64,000 nt of DNA from Mucilaginibacter sp. OK268 (lineage in GTDB: Bacteria > Bacteroidota > Bacteroidia > Sphingobacteriales > Sphingobacteriaceae): the NCBI RefSeq assembly GCF_900103125.1, contig NZ_FNJV01000008.1, forward strand, positions 278,294-342,293. The letters run 5' to 3'. The notes beneath the pieces are model-generated. The model made no database searches. It saw nothing but the letters and a program-made list of their open reading frames with translations, and was not told the origin of the DNA. Each line of letters starts with the position of its first letter. Within the stretch, counting starts at the first letter, position 1. A program made the translations under genes and the position numbers. Shown here piece by piece: positions 41,158 to 49,777 of this stretch.

Positions 41158-41796
41158 ATGAAAAAAATATTTGTAATAAACGGAGGACAAAAATTTGGTC
41201 ATTCCGGAGGTCAATTCAACAAAACCATCAGCGATGCCAGCGTCGAATTTTTCAGCAATCAACCTGGTTATGAGGTAAAATATACCGATGTTAACGATGA
41301 TTATGATCCGGCCGAAGAAGTTGAAAAATATGTTTGGGCCGATGTGGTGATCTATCACACCCCTATCTGGTGGTTCCAGGTGCCGCATGCGCTAAAACAA
41401 TATATCGACCTGGTGTTTACCGAAGGTCATGCCAAAGGTATTTACCATAGTGATGGCCGCAGTTCAGAAAACCCGGCTATTAATTATGGCACAGGCGGCA
41501 TGCTGCATGGCAGGGAGTACATGATCACTTCATCATGGAACGCCCCGCGCGAAGCTTTTACCCTGCCTAATGAATTCTTTAACGAAACCAGTGTAGACGA
41601 CGGCGTACTGTTCGGTTTTCACCGCATGAACGCCTTTACCGGGATGACGCCTTTAAAAAGTCTGCATTTTCACGATGTAGAGAAAAATGCCGACGTACAG
41701 CGCGACCTGGCCATCTATATTGATCATCTTACCGAAAATTTCATCACTACCCAAAAAATACAAGAACATGAGCATTTACTTAACTGCAATAGTTAA
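41158..41796 (+). CDS. mdaB: MdaB-like NADPH:quinone oxidoreductase
   Basis: This 212-residue flavodoxin-fold reductase carries the MdaB pattern: IFVINGGQKFGHSGGQFN at the FAD/FMN-phosphate loop, WADVVIYHTPIWWFQVPHAL in the middle, and GREYMITSSWNAPREAF. It reduces quinones by two electrons to avoid redox cycling. The gene starts a likely operon with an ABM-domain monooxygenase, whose start overlaps by 29 nt, and an aldo-keto reductase. A LysR regulator is divergent. In E. coli mdaB is paired with ygiN, also an ABM-domain quinol monooxygenase, which supports this reading. Confidence 0.9.
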   Translation: MKKIFVINGGQKFGHSGGQFNKTISDASVEFFSNQPGYEVKYTDVNDDYDPAEEVEKYVWADVVIYHTPIWWFQVPHALKQYIDLVFTEGHAKGIYHSDGRSSENPAINYGTGGMLHGREYMITSSWNAPREAFTLPNEFFNETSVDDGVLFGFHRMNAFTGMTPLKSLHFHDVEKNADVQRDLAIYIDHLTENFITTQKIQEHEHLLNCNS

Positions 41797-42055
41797 AAGC
41801 ATACCCGGCGAGGCCGAAACTTTAAAAGCACATTTACTGGAATTGGTAAGCCATTCCACCAAGGAAACCGCTTGTCTGCAGTATGATCTGCACCAGGCCG
41901 AAGATGAGAATACGTTCATCTTTCACGAAGAATGGAGCGATGCCGCCGGACTGGAATTACATAACAACCAACTGCACATCCAGCGCTTTATTAGCAACAC
42001 CGCCCATCTGCGCGATGGCGATATTTTGATTTACAAAACCCAGCCGGTAAAATAA
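41768..42055 (+). CDS. ABM-domain monooxygenase (YgiN-like)
   Basis: This is a 95-residue protein. The ATG at 41768 is chosen because the family fold begins at SIYLTAIVKSIPGEAETLKA; it overlaps mdaB by 29 nt. The dimeric ferredoxin-like fold is seen in LLELVSHSTKETACLQYDLH, FIFHEEWSDAAGLELHNNQ and FISNTAHLRDGDILIYKTQ. Antibiotic-biosynthesis-monooxygenase (ABM) proteins such as YgiN act on quinols with no cofactor. Being coupled to mdaB suggests a quinone/quinol shuttle pair as in E. coli. The next gene starts 17 nt downstream. Confidence 0.88.
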   Translation: MSIYLTAIVKSIPGEAETLKAHLLELVSHSTKETACLQYDLHQAEDENTFIFHEEWSDAAGLELHNNQLHIQRFISNTAHLRDGDILIYKTQPVK

Positions 42056-42072
42056 GCCCGGCAACACAACAA

Positions 42073-43065
42073 ATGGAATACAGAAAATTAGGAAATACAG
42101 AGCTGCAATTATCAGCCATTACTTACGGCGCATTTGCCATTGGCGGTAATATGTGGGGCGGTAACGAAGAACAGGAATCGATCAAAGCCGTACAGGCATC
42201 TATCGATCATGGCGTTACCACTATTGACACCGCGCCGTTTTATGGCTTTGGTTTAAGCGAAGAGCTGATAGGCAAAGCCGTGGCCGGTTACGATCGCAGT
42301 AAAATACAATTGCTTACCAAATTTGGCCTGGTATGGGATCAAAGCAACAACGGAAAAGGCGAGTTCTTTTTTGACGCCGCCGATGATAATGGGAATAAGT
42401 TACCGGTTTATAAATATGCTGCTAAAGACAGCATCATCCGCGAGGTGGAAGCCAGCCTGAAACGCCTGGGCACCGACTATATCGACCTGTTGCAAATTCA
42501 CTGGCCAGATGCCGCCACCCCCATAGCAGAAACCATGGAGACGCTCGAACTGCTCATTAAACAAGGCAAGATAAGGGCGGCAGGTGTGAGCAACTACAGT
42601 CTTCAGCAAATGGAAACCGCGCAGCAAAGCATTCAACTGGCATCAAATCAGGTGCCTTACAGCATGCTTAACCGCGCTATTGAACAGGATGTGGTGCCTT
42701 ATGCTATGGAGAACCATATCGGCATTATCGCTTACAGTCCGCTGGAGCGTGGCCTGCTGACCGGCAAATACAAACCCGATTTTAAACTGAGTGATGATGA
42801 TCATCGCAACGGCTATTTCAACCAGTTTTCGATAGGGAAAGTAAACCTGTTTTTAGAGGCTATCCGCCCGCTGGCGAAGGAAAAAGGCGCGAGCCTGTCA
42901 CAACTGGTATTACGTTGGACAACCCTGCAGCCAGGTATCACCGTGGTACTGGCAGGCGCCCGCAACGCCGCCCAGGCCATTGATAACGCTAAAGCGGTTA
43001 ACTTTACGCTTTTGACAGAGGATCTGGCTTTTGTTAATAAGACATTTGAGGGAATTTTTGGGTAA
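42073..43065 (+). CDS. Aldo/keto reductase
   Basis: This is a 330-residue (beta/alpha)8 NADPH-dependent oxidoreductase. Catalytic residues are readable: Asp52 and Tyr57 in DTAPFYGFG, Lys83 in LLTKFG and His in LLQIHWPD. RAAGVSNYS and IAYSPLERGLLTGK match later family motifs. It resembles the YajO/IolS-type branch. Third gene of the mdaB cluster, it may reduce reactive carbonyls. A family A palindrome follows, shared as a convergent end with hxlR. Confidence 0.92.
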   Translation: MEYRKLGNTELQLSAITYGAFAIGGNMWGGNEEQESIKAVQASIDHGVTTIDTAPFYGFGLSEELIGKAVAGYDRSKIQLLTKFGLVWDQSNNGKGEFFFDAADDNGNKLPVYKYAAKDSIIREVEASLKRLGTDYIDLLQIHWPDAATPIAETMETLELLIKQGKIRAAGVSNYSLQQMETAQQSIQLASNQVPYSMLNRAIEQDVVPYAMENHIGIIAYSPLERGLLTGKYKPDFKLSDDDHRNGYFNQFSIGKVNLFLEAIRPLAKEKGASLSQLVLRWTTLQPGITVVLAGARNAAQAIDNAKAVNFTLLTEDLAFVNKTFEGIFG

Positions 43066-43088
43066 GGAAAGCGCCCTTCTATCACACG

Positions 43089-43185
43089 CGTCATTGCGAG
43101 GAACGAAGCAATCTCTATGCTATACAGAGCCGACTTTTCTGATCGACCTGCTTGTGTAGAGATTGCTTCGTTCCTCGCAATGACG
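43089..43185. repeat. REP-like palindrome, family A
   Basis: The outer arms, 25 nt each (CGTCATTGCGAGGAACGAAG at the left start), are perfectly inverted; the loop region carries TACAGAG and TGTGTAGAG. It lies between the convergent aldo-keto reductase and hxlR genes. Confidence 0.85.
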
Positions 43186-43216
43186 TGTAAAGAACAGAGA
43201 GCCCAAACAAGAGGCT

Positions 43217-43585
43217 CTACCGCGGCCTATATTTCCCCACGGCGGTTTTCTTAAACTCTGCCACCTCTTCAACAGCATGTTCATTGGCCCAGGTTTCCAG
43301 AGCGGACAGTGCGGGCCCCAGGGCCTTTCCTTTTTCAGATATGCGGTAACTCACTTCTGGCGGGAACCCATGTTTTTCTTCTCGGATGATGAGGCCGTCG
43401 GCTTCCATTTGTTTTAAATGATCAAGCAATACCTTTTTGGCCACCTTAGGAATGATGCGCCAGAGTTCGGTAAAACGCATTTCGGCATTGTGAAACAAAT
43501 GATACAGGATGATGGGTTTCCATTTACCCGAAAGTATGTTTAAGGTAACATTAAGACCGCAATGTCTGAACTGATTGTAACTCAT
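43217..43585 (-). CDS. HxlR-family redox/effector-sensing regulator
   Basis: This is a 122-residue winged-helix protein from the ATG at 43585; a TTG three codons upstream is less likely. MSYNQFRHCGLNVTLNILSG has the conserved N-terminal Cys (CGLNVTL) that in several HxlR/DUF24 proteins senses quinones or aldehydes. GKWKPIILYHL, the helix-turn-helix RFTELWRIIPKVAKKVLLDH and the wing ADGLIIREEKHGFPPEVSYR are typical. It is divergent from the MBL-fold gene (96 bp), and the dyads just upstream probably allow autoregulation and control of that gene. Confidence 0.92.
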   Translation of the reverse strand: MSYNQFRHCGLNVTLNILSGKWKPIILYHLFHNAEMRFTELWRIIPKVAKKVLLDHLKQMEADGLIIREEKHGFPPEVSYRISEKGKALGPALSALETWANEHAVEEVAEFKKTAVGKYRPR

Positions 43586-43622
43586 GGTAACCAAATAGTG
43601 AACTGGTTACTAAAAGGTAACC
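43586..43622. promoter_or_regulatory. Clustered GGTAACC dyads, probable HxlR operator
   Basis: GGTAACC (43586-43592), GGTTAC (43605-43610) and GGTAACC (43616-43622) alternate in orientation, giving two overlapping inverted repeats within 37 bp between hxlR and the MBL-fold gene. The first touches the hxlR start codon. Confidence 0.6.
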
Positions 43623-43681
43623 TTCTTGGGCTTGCTAAATGATAGCCCGATCTTTGAAGCGTCAAATTTAAATGCTTTACC

Positions 43682-44440
43682 ATGAACTTGCAATTATTGC
43701 GCCACGCAACCCAGATATTATCTGCCAATGGCAAAACCATCCTCATTGATCCGATGCTGGCCCCCAAAGGCAGCTATGATCCTTTTCCAAATACCGGTAA
43801 TACTTTAAGAAATCCATTGGTCGATCTCCCTGTTGACGAAAACGAGCTGAAGTTATTGATTGACCGTGTAGATGCCGTACTGCTTACCCATATACACATC
43901 GACCATTGGGATATTACCGCCCGGGAACTATTGCCCAAAGATATTACCCTGTTTTGTCAACCTGCCAATACCGAAACGATCCGGGAAGCAGGCTTTACCA
44001 ATGTTATCCCCGTTAATGACGAATTGGTTTGGGAGGATATCCGCATCAGTCGCACCGGTGGGCAGCACGGAACAGGCGAAATAGGGGAACGCATGGGTAC
44101 TGTTTCGGGCTATGTGATCAACTATGCCGGCGACAGCATCTATATTGCCGGCGATACCATTTGGTGTCCAGAAGTACAGGATGCGTTAGATAAATATCAA
44201 CCCGTTCATATCGTACTCAATGGTGGCGCCGCCCGCTTTATAACCGGCGATCCTATTGTAATGGATATAAACGATATCATAACCGTTTGTAATTACGCGC
44301 CCAAAGCCTGCGTTTATGTAGTGCATCTGGAAACCGCTAATCACTACACGGAAAACCGTGCCGATATCAAAGCGAATTTAGCAGCGCATAACCTTATACA
44401 GCGATGTCATGTACCTGATGATGGCGAGTGGTTTATATAA
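43682..44440 (+). CDS. MBL-fold metal-dependent hydrolase (UlaG-like)
   Basis: This 252-residue protein has the metallo-beta-lactamase fold. The metal motif THIHIDHWD (His70, His72, Asp74, His75), an early ILIDPML strand, GDTIWCPEV with the bridging Asp and a late VVHLETANHY His are visible. It resembles UlaG/YcbC-like lactonase or phosphodiesterase branches rather than beta-lactamases. The substrate is unknown. It is divergent from hxlR and likely regulated by it. Confidence 0.88.
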   Translation: MNLQLLRHATQILSANGKTILIDPMLAPKGSYDPFPNTGNTLRNPLVDLPVDENELKLLIDRVDAVLLTHIHIDHWDITARELLPKDITLFCQPANTETIREAGFTNVIPVNDELVWEDIRISRTGGQHGTGEIGERMGTVSGYVINYAGDSIYIAGDTIWCPEVQDALDKYQPVHIVLNGGAARFITGDPIVMDINDIITVCNYAPKACVYVVHLETANHYTENRADIKANLAAHNLIQRCHVPDDGEWFI

Positions 44441-44597
44441 CCCCTCACCGTCATTTGATATTTATTTTTTGCCTCCTGGCCAATTACATACAATTTGCCT
44501 TACGCCTGGGTTACCATTTAAAGATCATTAAGTAAAATTTTCTGCATTTGGTGTAGGGGTAAAAGCTCATGTTGGTGTCACAGCCTCAAACAACAAC

Positions 44598-44963
44598 ATG
44601 GAAAGAGTCCGCGAAACAATTATTGCTTTACTGATGATCTTTTTATTGATAGGAACACTGATCGTCATTTACAGTTTATTGATCTGGCAGGAACTGCCTA
44701 AAATACTGACACTGGTTTTACTTTTTTCACTGGTATTACTAAAAAGCTGTATTGCTCATCTGCATCATGATCAAACCACCCGCGAATTAACTTACACTGA
44801 TATCAGGGCCATTAAATTCTTTTTACTGAGCATACTGAGTGCCTTTTGTGTGGTGATATTTATTTCGTACTTGCTTAACAGTCAGCAGCAGCCAGCCGAA
44901 CTGGCCTTTGGAACAAGTTTACTGACTATAAAAAAAGCGCTCGACTTTTTGCCCTCCGACTAA
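44598..44963 (+). CDS. Small membrane protein of unknown function
   Basis: This 121-residue protein has three predicted membrane helices: IIALLMIFLLIGTLIVIYSL, ILTLVLLFSLVLLKSCIAHL and FFLLSILSAFCVVIFISYLL. A short HLHHDQTT loop lies between helices 2 and 3. I do not recognise the family. It stands alone, 157 nt after the MBL-fold gene and convergent with the DUF3108-like gene (22 nt apart at the 3' ends). Confidence 0.6.
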   Translation: MERVRETIIALLMIFLLIGTLIVIYSLLIWQELPKILTLVLLFSLVLLKSCIAHLHHDQTTRELTYTDIRAIKFFLLSILSAFCVVIFISYLLNSQQQPAELAFGTSLLTIKKALDFLPSD

Positions 44964-44985
44964 TTCCCTGTACACAAATGTTTTT

Positions 44986-45801
44986 TTATTGCTTAAACCT
45001 TTTCATCAGATCAGGTGTCATCAGGGGGAGTTTAATTTTATAGCGATAGCCGCCATCAAAAGTATCCTCCTCCTTTAAAAACTCATGGCCTTTTTTGCTT
45101 ATCCAAAAAGTCTGCGTGTAATGCTTGCCCTGGGAATCGCCTTCGGTAAACAGTTTCCAGCAATCAACCCTATCATTGTTTAAAGTGCTGAGCAAGTCGC
45201 TACCGATTACTTTATACAACATGTATGCAGGGGGCTGTAAACCGGCATCATAAAAGTTAATGGCAAAGGTTTTACCAGCTGCCAGTGGCAGCATCTCAAA
45301 AGTTTCGATATCCAGGTTCCAGTTAAAATTGGGTTGTGTAAACGCAAGGGAAAAGTTTTTAGCTGTATTATCCTTTACACTGTCGGCCCCGGTAATTTTA
45401 TCCACGCCCCAGTTATAGGCCTTTGTTTTATTGTTAATGGTTTCTGCATGGTAAAGCGGTGCAAAATCAGCCGTTCTGTTAACCGAATACACCGACCGGT
45501 AGGCCAACGTATCGCTGCCAAACCAATGTTGGTTTACGGTAAATACCTCTTCGCCATTACGGTTTTCGATGGAAGTATTACGTATCCAGTACCAGAAACG
45601 TAAGTTCTTTTTGTTTTTCAGCATTTGAAAATACACCAGGTATTGGCGGTTGCCCGGTTTCAGTACCTGTGTCATCAGTCGTTTATCAGTCAGTCGTATG
45701 GTATCGGCCTGTGCCCATACCGGTTTTAAATTACCCATTAGCGCCCATAGCAAGGCCAAAGTGGTAATAATAAATTTAAAGATGGAGCAGTCGGTTCTCA
45801 T
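44986..45801 (-). CDS. Exported DUF3108-like protein
   Basis: This is a 271-residue protein with a signal peptide (residues about 9-31, ending VWAQ). The mature part is beta-rich, with ETINNKTKAYNWGVDKITG, FEMLPLAAGKTFAINFYDAG and VDCWKLFTEGDSQGKHYTQT, then TFWISKKGHEFLKEEDTFDG. This layout resembles DUF3108 periplasmic proteins, whose function is not known. It is a monocistronic gene with a 228-bp divergent gap before the histidine kinase. Confidence 0.7.
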   Translation of the reverse strand: MRTDCSIFKFIITTLALLWALMGNLKPVWAQADTIRLTDKRLMTQVLKPGNRQYLVYFQMLKNKKNLRFWYWIRNTSIENRNGEEVFTVNQHWFGSDTLAYRSVYSVNRTADFAPLYHAETINNKTKAYNWGVDKITGADSVKDNTAKNFSLAFTQPNFNWNLDIETFEMLPLAAGKTFAINFYDAGLQPPAYMLYKVIGSDLLSTLNNDRVDCWKLFTEGDSQGKHYTQTFWISKKGHEFLKEEDTFDGGYRYKIKLPLMTPDLMKRFKQ

Positions 45802-46029
45802 GATAGTTAATTGTTAAGGTTATTACTATTTAATGATCAAAGCTGTTGTTTATCGATTGTCACTAAAAATCATTTCAACTGGTGTAGGCCTATTTTTAAC
45901 CATAAGGGGGATACTTTCAACCAAGCTACTATAGACCAAGTAGTTGACTCTCAGAGCCGGTTAGTTGAATAAAGCAAGGTAAGCGTTGAAAAAAAAACAG
46001 AACCCCAAAAAACCTTTGTAATTTTAGGC

Positions 46030-47058
46030 ATGATGCAAGTGTTTAAGGGTAAGGCTACAATTACCCAACTCCAGTGGCTGGTCTGGATTTCTGTTTATAT
46101 TATACTTTTCCTGTCGTTCACCTCTATGGATGGCATTAAGGAAAGTGTGTTTTATACCAACATGTACATTGTTTATTATGTATTGATCATATACGGCAAC
46201 ATCCGATTTCTGTATCCACGTTTTTATGAAACCCGCAGGTATGTTTTGTATGCACTGCTTTCCCTGCTCCTGTTATTCGTTGCAGGCATAGGCCGGGGTT
46301 ATTTGAGTACCTATTTTTATAACACCTATTTTGCCAAACCCGGACAAACCGAGCCGATAACATTTCCCGCCTTATTGAAATTTGTTTTGGGTGGCGGCTT
46401 GATATTCGCGCTCAGCTTTATATTCCGTATCGCTATTGCTTACTTTAAATTAAAGCAGCAAACCGAAGAGATCATGGTACAAAAAAGCCAGGCCGAGCTC
46501 AACCTGCTCAAATCGCAGGTACAGCCTCACTTTTTGTTCAATACGCTCAACAATATTTATTATGAGGCTTACCGCGAAGCTCCCCGAACAGCAGCGCTGA
46601 TAGAGCGCCTATCAGACATTATGCGTTATTTTTTAGATGAAAGCCCGCTAGACGAAGTTTCCATTAATACCGAAGTTAAATTTTTGGAGAATTACCTGGA
46701 GCTGGAAAAGATCCGTATCCGTCATGAAGTGCAACTCACCTTCACCAAACAATTTAATACCGATTTGCGTATCCCGCCTATGCTGCTGATGACTTTTGTG
46801 GAGAATATTTTTAAGCATGGCATCGATAAATCAAGCCTGGATAATTGCATCAAAATTTCGCTGGTTCAGGAGGATAATTACCTGATGTTTGAAACCGTTA
46901 ACCGGATCTATGACAAGCCAAAGCAAAACGGGAGCAATGGTTTTGGTATCACTAATTTGCGTAAAAGACTTACCTTGCTTTATCAAAACAATTTTGAACT
47001 GGATACCCATAAAAACGAACAATCATTTACGGCTTTTTTAAAGATCCCTTTAGCGTGA
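46030..47058 (+). CDS. LytS/YehU-type sensor histidine kinase
   Basis: This is a 342-residue membrane kinase. Four hydrophobic helices occupy about residues 15-140. The HisKA_7TM-less His_kinase module begins with LNLLKSQVQPHFLFNTLNNI (phosphoacceptor His167). The ATPase domain has ELEKIRIRHEVQLTF, the N box PPMLLMTFVENIFKHGI and a late GFGITNLRKRLTLLY. It has no large periplasmic domain, so it may sense membrane state or a small ligand. It overlaps the response regulator by 4 nt (GTGA). Confidence 0.92.
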   Translation: MMQVFKGKATITQLQWLVWISVYIILFLSFTSMDGIKESVFYTNMYIVYYVLIIYGNIRFLYPRFYETRRYVLYALLSLLLLFVAGIGRGYLSTYFYNTYFAKPGQTEPITFPALLKFVLGGGLIFALSFIFRIAIAYFKLKQQTEEIMVQKSQAELNLLKSQVQPHFLFNTLNNIYYEAYREAPRTAALIERLSDIMRYFLDESPLDEVSINTEVKFLENYLELEKIRIRHEVQLTFTKQFNTDLRIPPMLLMTFVENIFKHGIDKSSLDNCIKISLVQEDNYLMFETVNRIYDKPKQNGSNGFGITNLRKRLTLLYQNNFELDTHKNEQSFTAFLKIPLA

Positions 47059-47771
47059 ATTTAAGTTGTATTATTATTGACGATGAACCCAATGCGGTAA
47101 AACTGCTGGAAATGCTGATTGGTCAAACCACGCAATGGCAGCTTTTAACCAAGTGCTACAACGGTTTGGAGGCACTCGCTTTTTTAAAAGAGAACAAAAA
47201 CAAGGTTGATTTTATATTTTTAGATATCAACATGCCCCATCTGAGCGGGATGGAGCTTGCTGCCCTGTTACCAACCGATACAAAAATTATTTTCACTACA
47301 GCCTACTCTGAGTTTGCTGCCGAAAGTTATACTTTTAAAACCATTGATTACCTGCTGAAACCTATTACCCTGAAACGTTTCCTGGCGGCACAGCAAAAAA
47401 TAGAGTCGTACTTTGGTAAAGCCCCGGCAGCGGTCGCCATGCCTGTACAAGCCGACCAGGAATACTTTTTTGTAAAATCGGGCAAGGTGCTGCGCAAGAT
47501 CCTGCTGGAACATATCCTGTATTTCGAAGGCGAAAAGGAATACGTGCGGGTAGTGACCCATACCGATCAACTATTGATCTATCGCCGCTTAAAGGATATT
47601 GAAGAACAGCTTACAGTACCATTTGTGCGGGTACACAACTCCTATATCGTCAATACCAAACAGCTCAACAAGATCCAGGATAACCACATCTACATTGGCG
47701 ACAAGCACATCCCCGTGAGCGAAAAGTTTAAGGATGGCTTTATGGCGGTTATTAATCAAAGGATATTTTGA
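47055..47771 (+). CDS. LytTR-family response regulator
   Basis: This is a 238-residue regulator starting at GTG 47055, overlapping the kinase stop. The receiver domain (1-120) has acidic pocket IIIDDEPNA (Asp9/10), phosphoacceptor Asp57 in FIFLDINMP, Thr in IIFTTAYSE and Lys in YLLKPI. The LytTR DNA-binding domain (about 140-238) has ILYFEGEKEYVRVVTHTDQ, RLKDIEEQL and FVRVHNSYIVNTKQLNKIQD. The target genes are unknown. A family A palindrome follows between it and convergent ansA. Confidence 0.94.
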   Translation: MNLSCIIIDDEPNAVKLLEMLIGQTTQWQLLTKCYNGLEALAFLKENKNKVDFIFLDINMPHLSGMELAALLPTDTKIIFTTAYSEFAAESYTFKTIDYLLKPITLKRFLAAQQKIESYFGKAPAAVAMPVQADQEYFFVKSGKVLRKILLEHILYFEGEKEYVRVVTHTDQLLIYRRLKDIEEQLTVPFVRVHNSYIVNTKQLNKIQDNHIYIGDKHIPVSEKFKDGFMAVINQRIF

Positions 47772-47791
47772 GGGGCAGATTTATTCTCTTA

Positions 47792-47892
47792 CGCGTCATT
47801 GCGAGGTACGAAGCAATCCCTAAGCTGTACAGAGAAACATGCTTGGTTGCCCCTGCCTGTGTAGAGATTGCTTCGTACCTCGCAATGACGCG
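47792..47892. repeat. REP-like palindrome, family A
   Basis: CGCGTCATTGCGAGGTACGA at the left and its inverse at the right (ending CGCAATGACGCG) give near-perfect arms of about 29 nt, with TGTACAGAG and TGTGTAGAG inside. It fills the convergent space between the response regulator and ansA. Confidence 0.85.
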
Positions 47893-47897
47893 CATAT

Positions 47898-48920
47898 CTA
47901 CGATACCGTAATCTCGCCCCTTAAATCAAGCTCCATATAATATTTTACCTGGGCCGGATCATCAAACATCCCCAGCAGGTACATCATTTTGGTTACAGCC
48001 GATTCAAAGGTCATATCATAGCCATTAGCTACGCCTATATCTTTCAACTGGCGGCTGGTATCGTACCTGCCCAGTTCAACCGTACCTACTTTACATTGCG
48101 AAATATCCACGATAACCTTACCGCTGTCAATAGCGCCTTTTAGCAAATCAATAAACCAACTATCTGTAGTTGTATTGCCTGCTCCAAATGTTTCCATTAC
48201 TATACCCCTTACATCGGAGTTTAGAATAGTCTCCACCACTTTAGTACCAATGCCCGGATATAGCTTTAATACGGCCACATCACTCACCAGGTTATTATGG
48301 ATAATAAGTTCAGAACCCTCCTGTGGGTGCCGTATATCATTGGCGCTGAAACGCAGGTGAACGCCTGACTCAGCCAGTATAGGGTAGTTAGGTGAACGGA
48401 ACGCCTCAAACTTGGACGAATTATATTTAAACGCCCGGTTACCACGGAACAGTTTATAATCAAAGTAAATGCAAACCTCTGGTACACGCGCACGGTCGCC
48501 TTTTTTTGATTTGGCAATCTCAATGGCCGTCATTAGGTTTTCCTTGGCATCGGTGCGTATAGCGCTTATAGGCAGTTGTGAACCGGTAAATATGATGGGT
48601 TTACCCAGGTTTTCGAGCATAAAGCTTAAGGCCGATGCGGTATAGGCCATCGTATCGGAACCATGCAATATCACAAAGCCATCGTTATCGTGGTAGTTTG
48701 ACAGGATGATGCCAGCCAGTTCGCTCCAGATAGCCGGGTTCATGTTTGATGAATCAATGATCTCATCAAAAGAGTGAACCTTAATTTTGCAGTTTAATTT
48801 TTCAAGTTCCGGAACATTATCCATGATATGCTCAAAGTCGATAGGTTTTAAAACTTTGGTCACAGGATCGGTCATCATTCCAATTGTCCCTCCGGTATAG
48901 ATGATCAGTATCTGGCTCAT
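47898..48920 (-). CDS. ansA: Type I (cytosolic) L-asparaginase
   Basis: This is a 340-residue asparaginase. The first catalytic Thr lies in IIYTGGTIGMM (Thr12) and the second in ILHGSDTMAYTASALSFMLE. TGSQLPISAIRTDAKENL and GNTTTDSWFIDLLK are conserved type I segments. The enzyme converts asparagine to aspartate and ammonia in the cytoplasm. It lies 41 nt after tatD on the same strand and is probably cotranscribed with it. Confidence 0.93.
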   Translation of the reverse strand: MSQILIIYTGGTIGMMTDPVTKVLKPIDFEHIMDNVPELEKLNCKIKVHSFDEIIDSSNMNPAIWSELAGIILSNYHDNDGFVILHGSDTMAYTASALSFMLENLGKPIIFTGSQLPISAIRTDAKENLMTAIEIAKSKKGDRARVPEVCIYFDYKLFRGNRAFKYNSSKFEAFRSPNYPILAESGVHLRFSANDIRHPQEGSELIIHNNLVSDVAVLKLYPGIGTKVVETILNSDVRGIVMETFGAGNTTTDSWFIDLLKGAIDSGKVIVDISQCKVGTVELGRYDTSRQLKDIGVANGYDMTFESAVTKMMYLLGMFDDPAQVKYYMELDLRGEITVS

Positions 48921-48961
48921 GAAATATTAGTATGCTGTATAAAATTCAATAAATAATTTTG

Positions 48962-49729
48962 TTAAATACCAAATAGCCTTTTTGAATTTTCGGTGGTTGT
49001 ATCGGCCACTTTATCCAGGGGTATTTGATGCAGCTCCGCCACCTTTTGTGCAATGTAGATCAGGTATGAACTTTCATTAGGCTTGCCGCGGAACGGAACG
49101 GGTGTAAGGTACGGAGAATCTGTTTCTAAAACTATATGTTTCAAGTCAATTTCGGCTACAACTTTATCCAAACCCGAATTTTTGTAGGTAACCACCCCGC
49201 CTATACCCAGGTAAAAGCCCAAAGCCGTTACCTTTTGGGCCTGCTCCAGCGTGCCGGTAAAGCAGTGGAATACACCACGCAGGTTTTCGTCCTGCTCCTG
49301 TTGCAGCACCTCGTATACCTCATTAAAGGCATCACGGCAATGGATAACGATAGGGAGTTTAAGACTTTTTGCCCAGTTGATCTGTTGACGAAAAGCTTCT
49401 ATCTGCTCATTCAGTGTGGTTTTATCCCAGTACAGATCGATACCGATCTCGCCGATGGCTACAATTTTATGTTGCTGATGAGCTTCCCGAATATCGTTAA
49501 GTTCCTGTTGCCAGTTTTCTTTTACCGAGCAGGGGTGTAAACCCAGCATCGGAAAGCATTGGCCGGGATAAGCCTGCACCAGGTCAAACACCATTGGCAC
49601 GGATTCCCTGTCTACATTGGGTAAAAACAGGCGGCTGATGTCATTGCTCAAGCAGCGATCCATTAAGGCCGTACGCTTATCGGCAATGGTTTCGTAATAT
49701 AAGTGGGTGTGCGTGTCGGTTAGTACCAT
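48962..49729 (-). CDS. tatD: TatD-family metal-dependent deoxyribonuclease
   Basis: This is a 255-residue TIM-barrel hydrolase. Metal ligands appear in LTDTHTHLYY (His6 and His8), AIGEIGIDLYWDKT (Glu), LPIVIHCRDAFNEV and GVFHCFTG (His), and VLETDSPYLTPVPFRGKPNE (Asp). This is the standard TatD layout and length. The enzyme is a 3'-5' exonuclease implicated in DNA repair and turnover. The first gene before ansA, it has a strong terminator upstream that separates it from the FKBP gene in the other direction of reading. Confidence 0.92.
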   Translation of the reverse strand: MVLTDTHTHLYYETIADKRTALMDRCLSNDISRLFLPNVDRESVPMVFDLVQAYPGQCFPMLGLHPCSVKENWQQELNDIREAHQQHKIVAIGEIGIDLYWDKTTLNEQIEAFRQQINWAKSLKLPIVIHCRDAFNEVYEVLQQEQDENLRGVFHCFTGTLEQAQKVTALGFYLGIGGVVTYKNSGLDKVVAEIDLKHIVLETDSPYLTPVPFRGKPNESSYLIYIAQKVAELHQIPLDKVADTTTENSKRLFGI

Positions 49730-49740
49730 AATGCAAAAAT

Positions 49741-49776
49741 AAAAAAGCCTTCTGTTTTTTGGCAGAAGGCTTTTTT
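49741..49776 (-). terminator. Terminator of the first FKBP gene
   Basis: AAAAAAGCCTTCTG (49741-49754) pairs with CAGAAGGCTTTTTT (49763-49776) around an 8-nt loop. On the minus strand it follows the stop codon of the gene at 49778-50761 and ends in a T run. Confidence 0.88.
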
Positions 49777-49777
49777 A

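Noticed and set aside
41687..41767. Longer N-terminus for the ABM protein
   Set aside because: It would overlap mdaB by 110 nt, and the family fold begins at the ATG at 41768.
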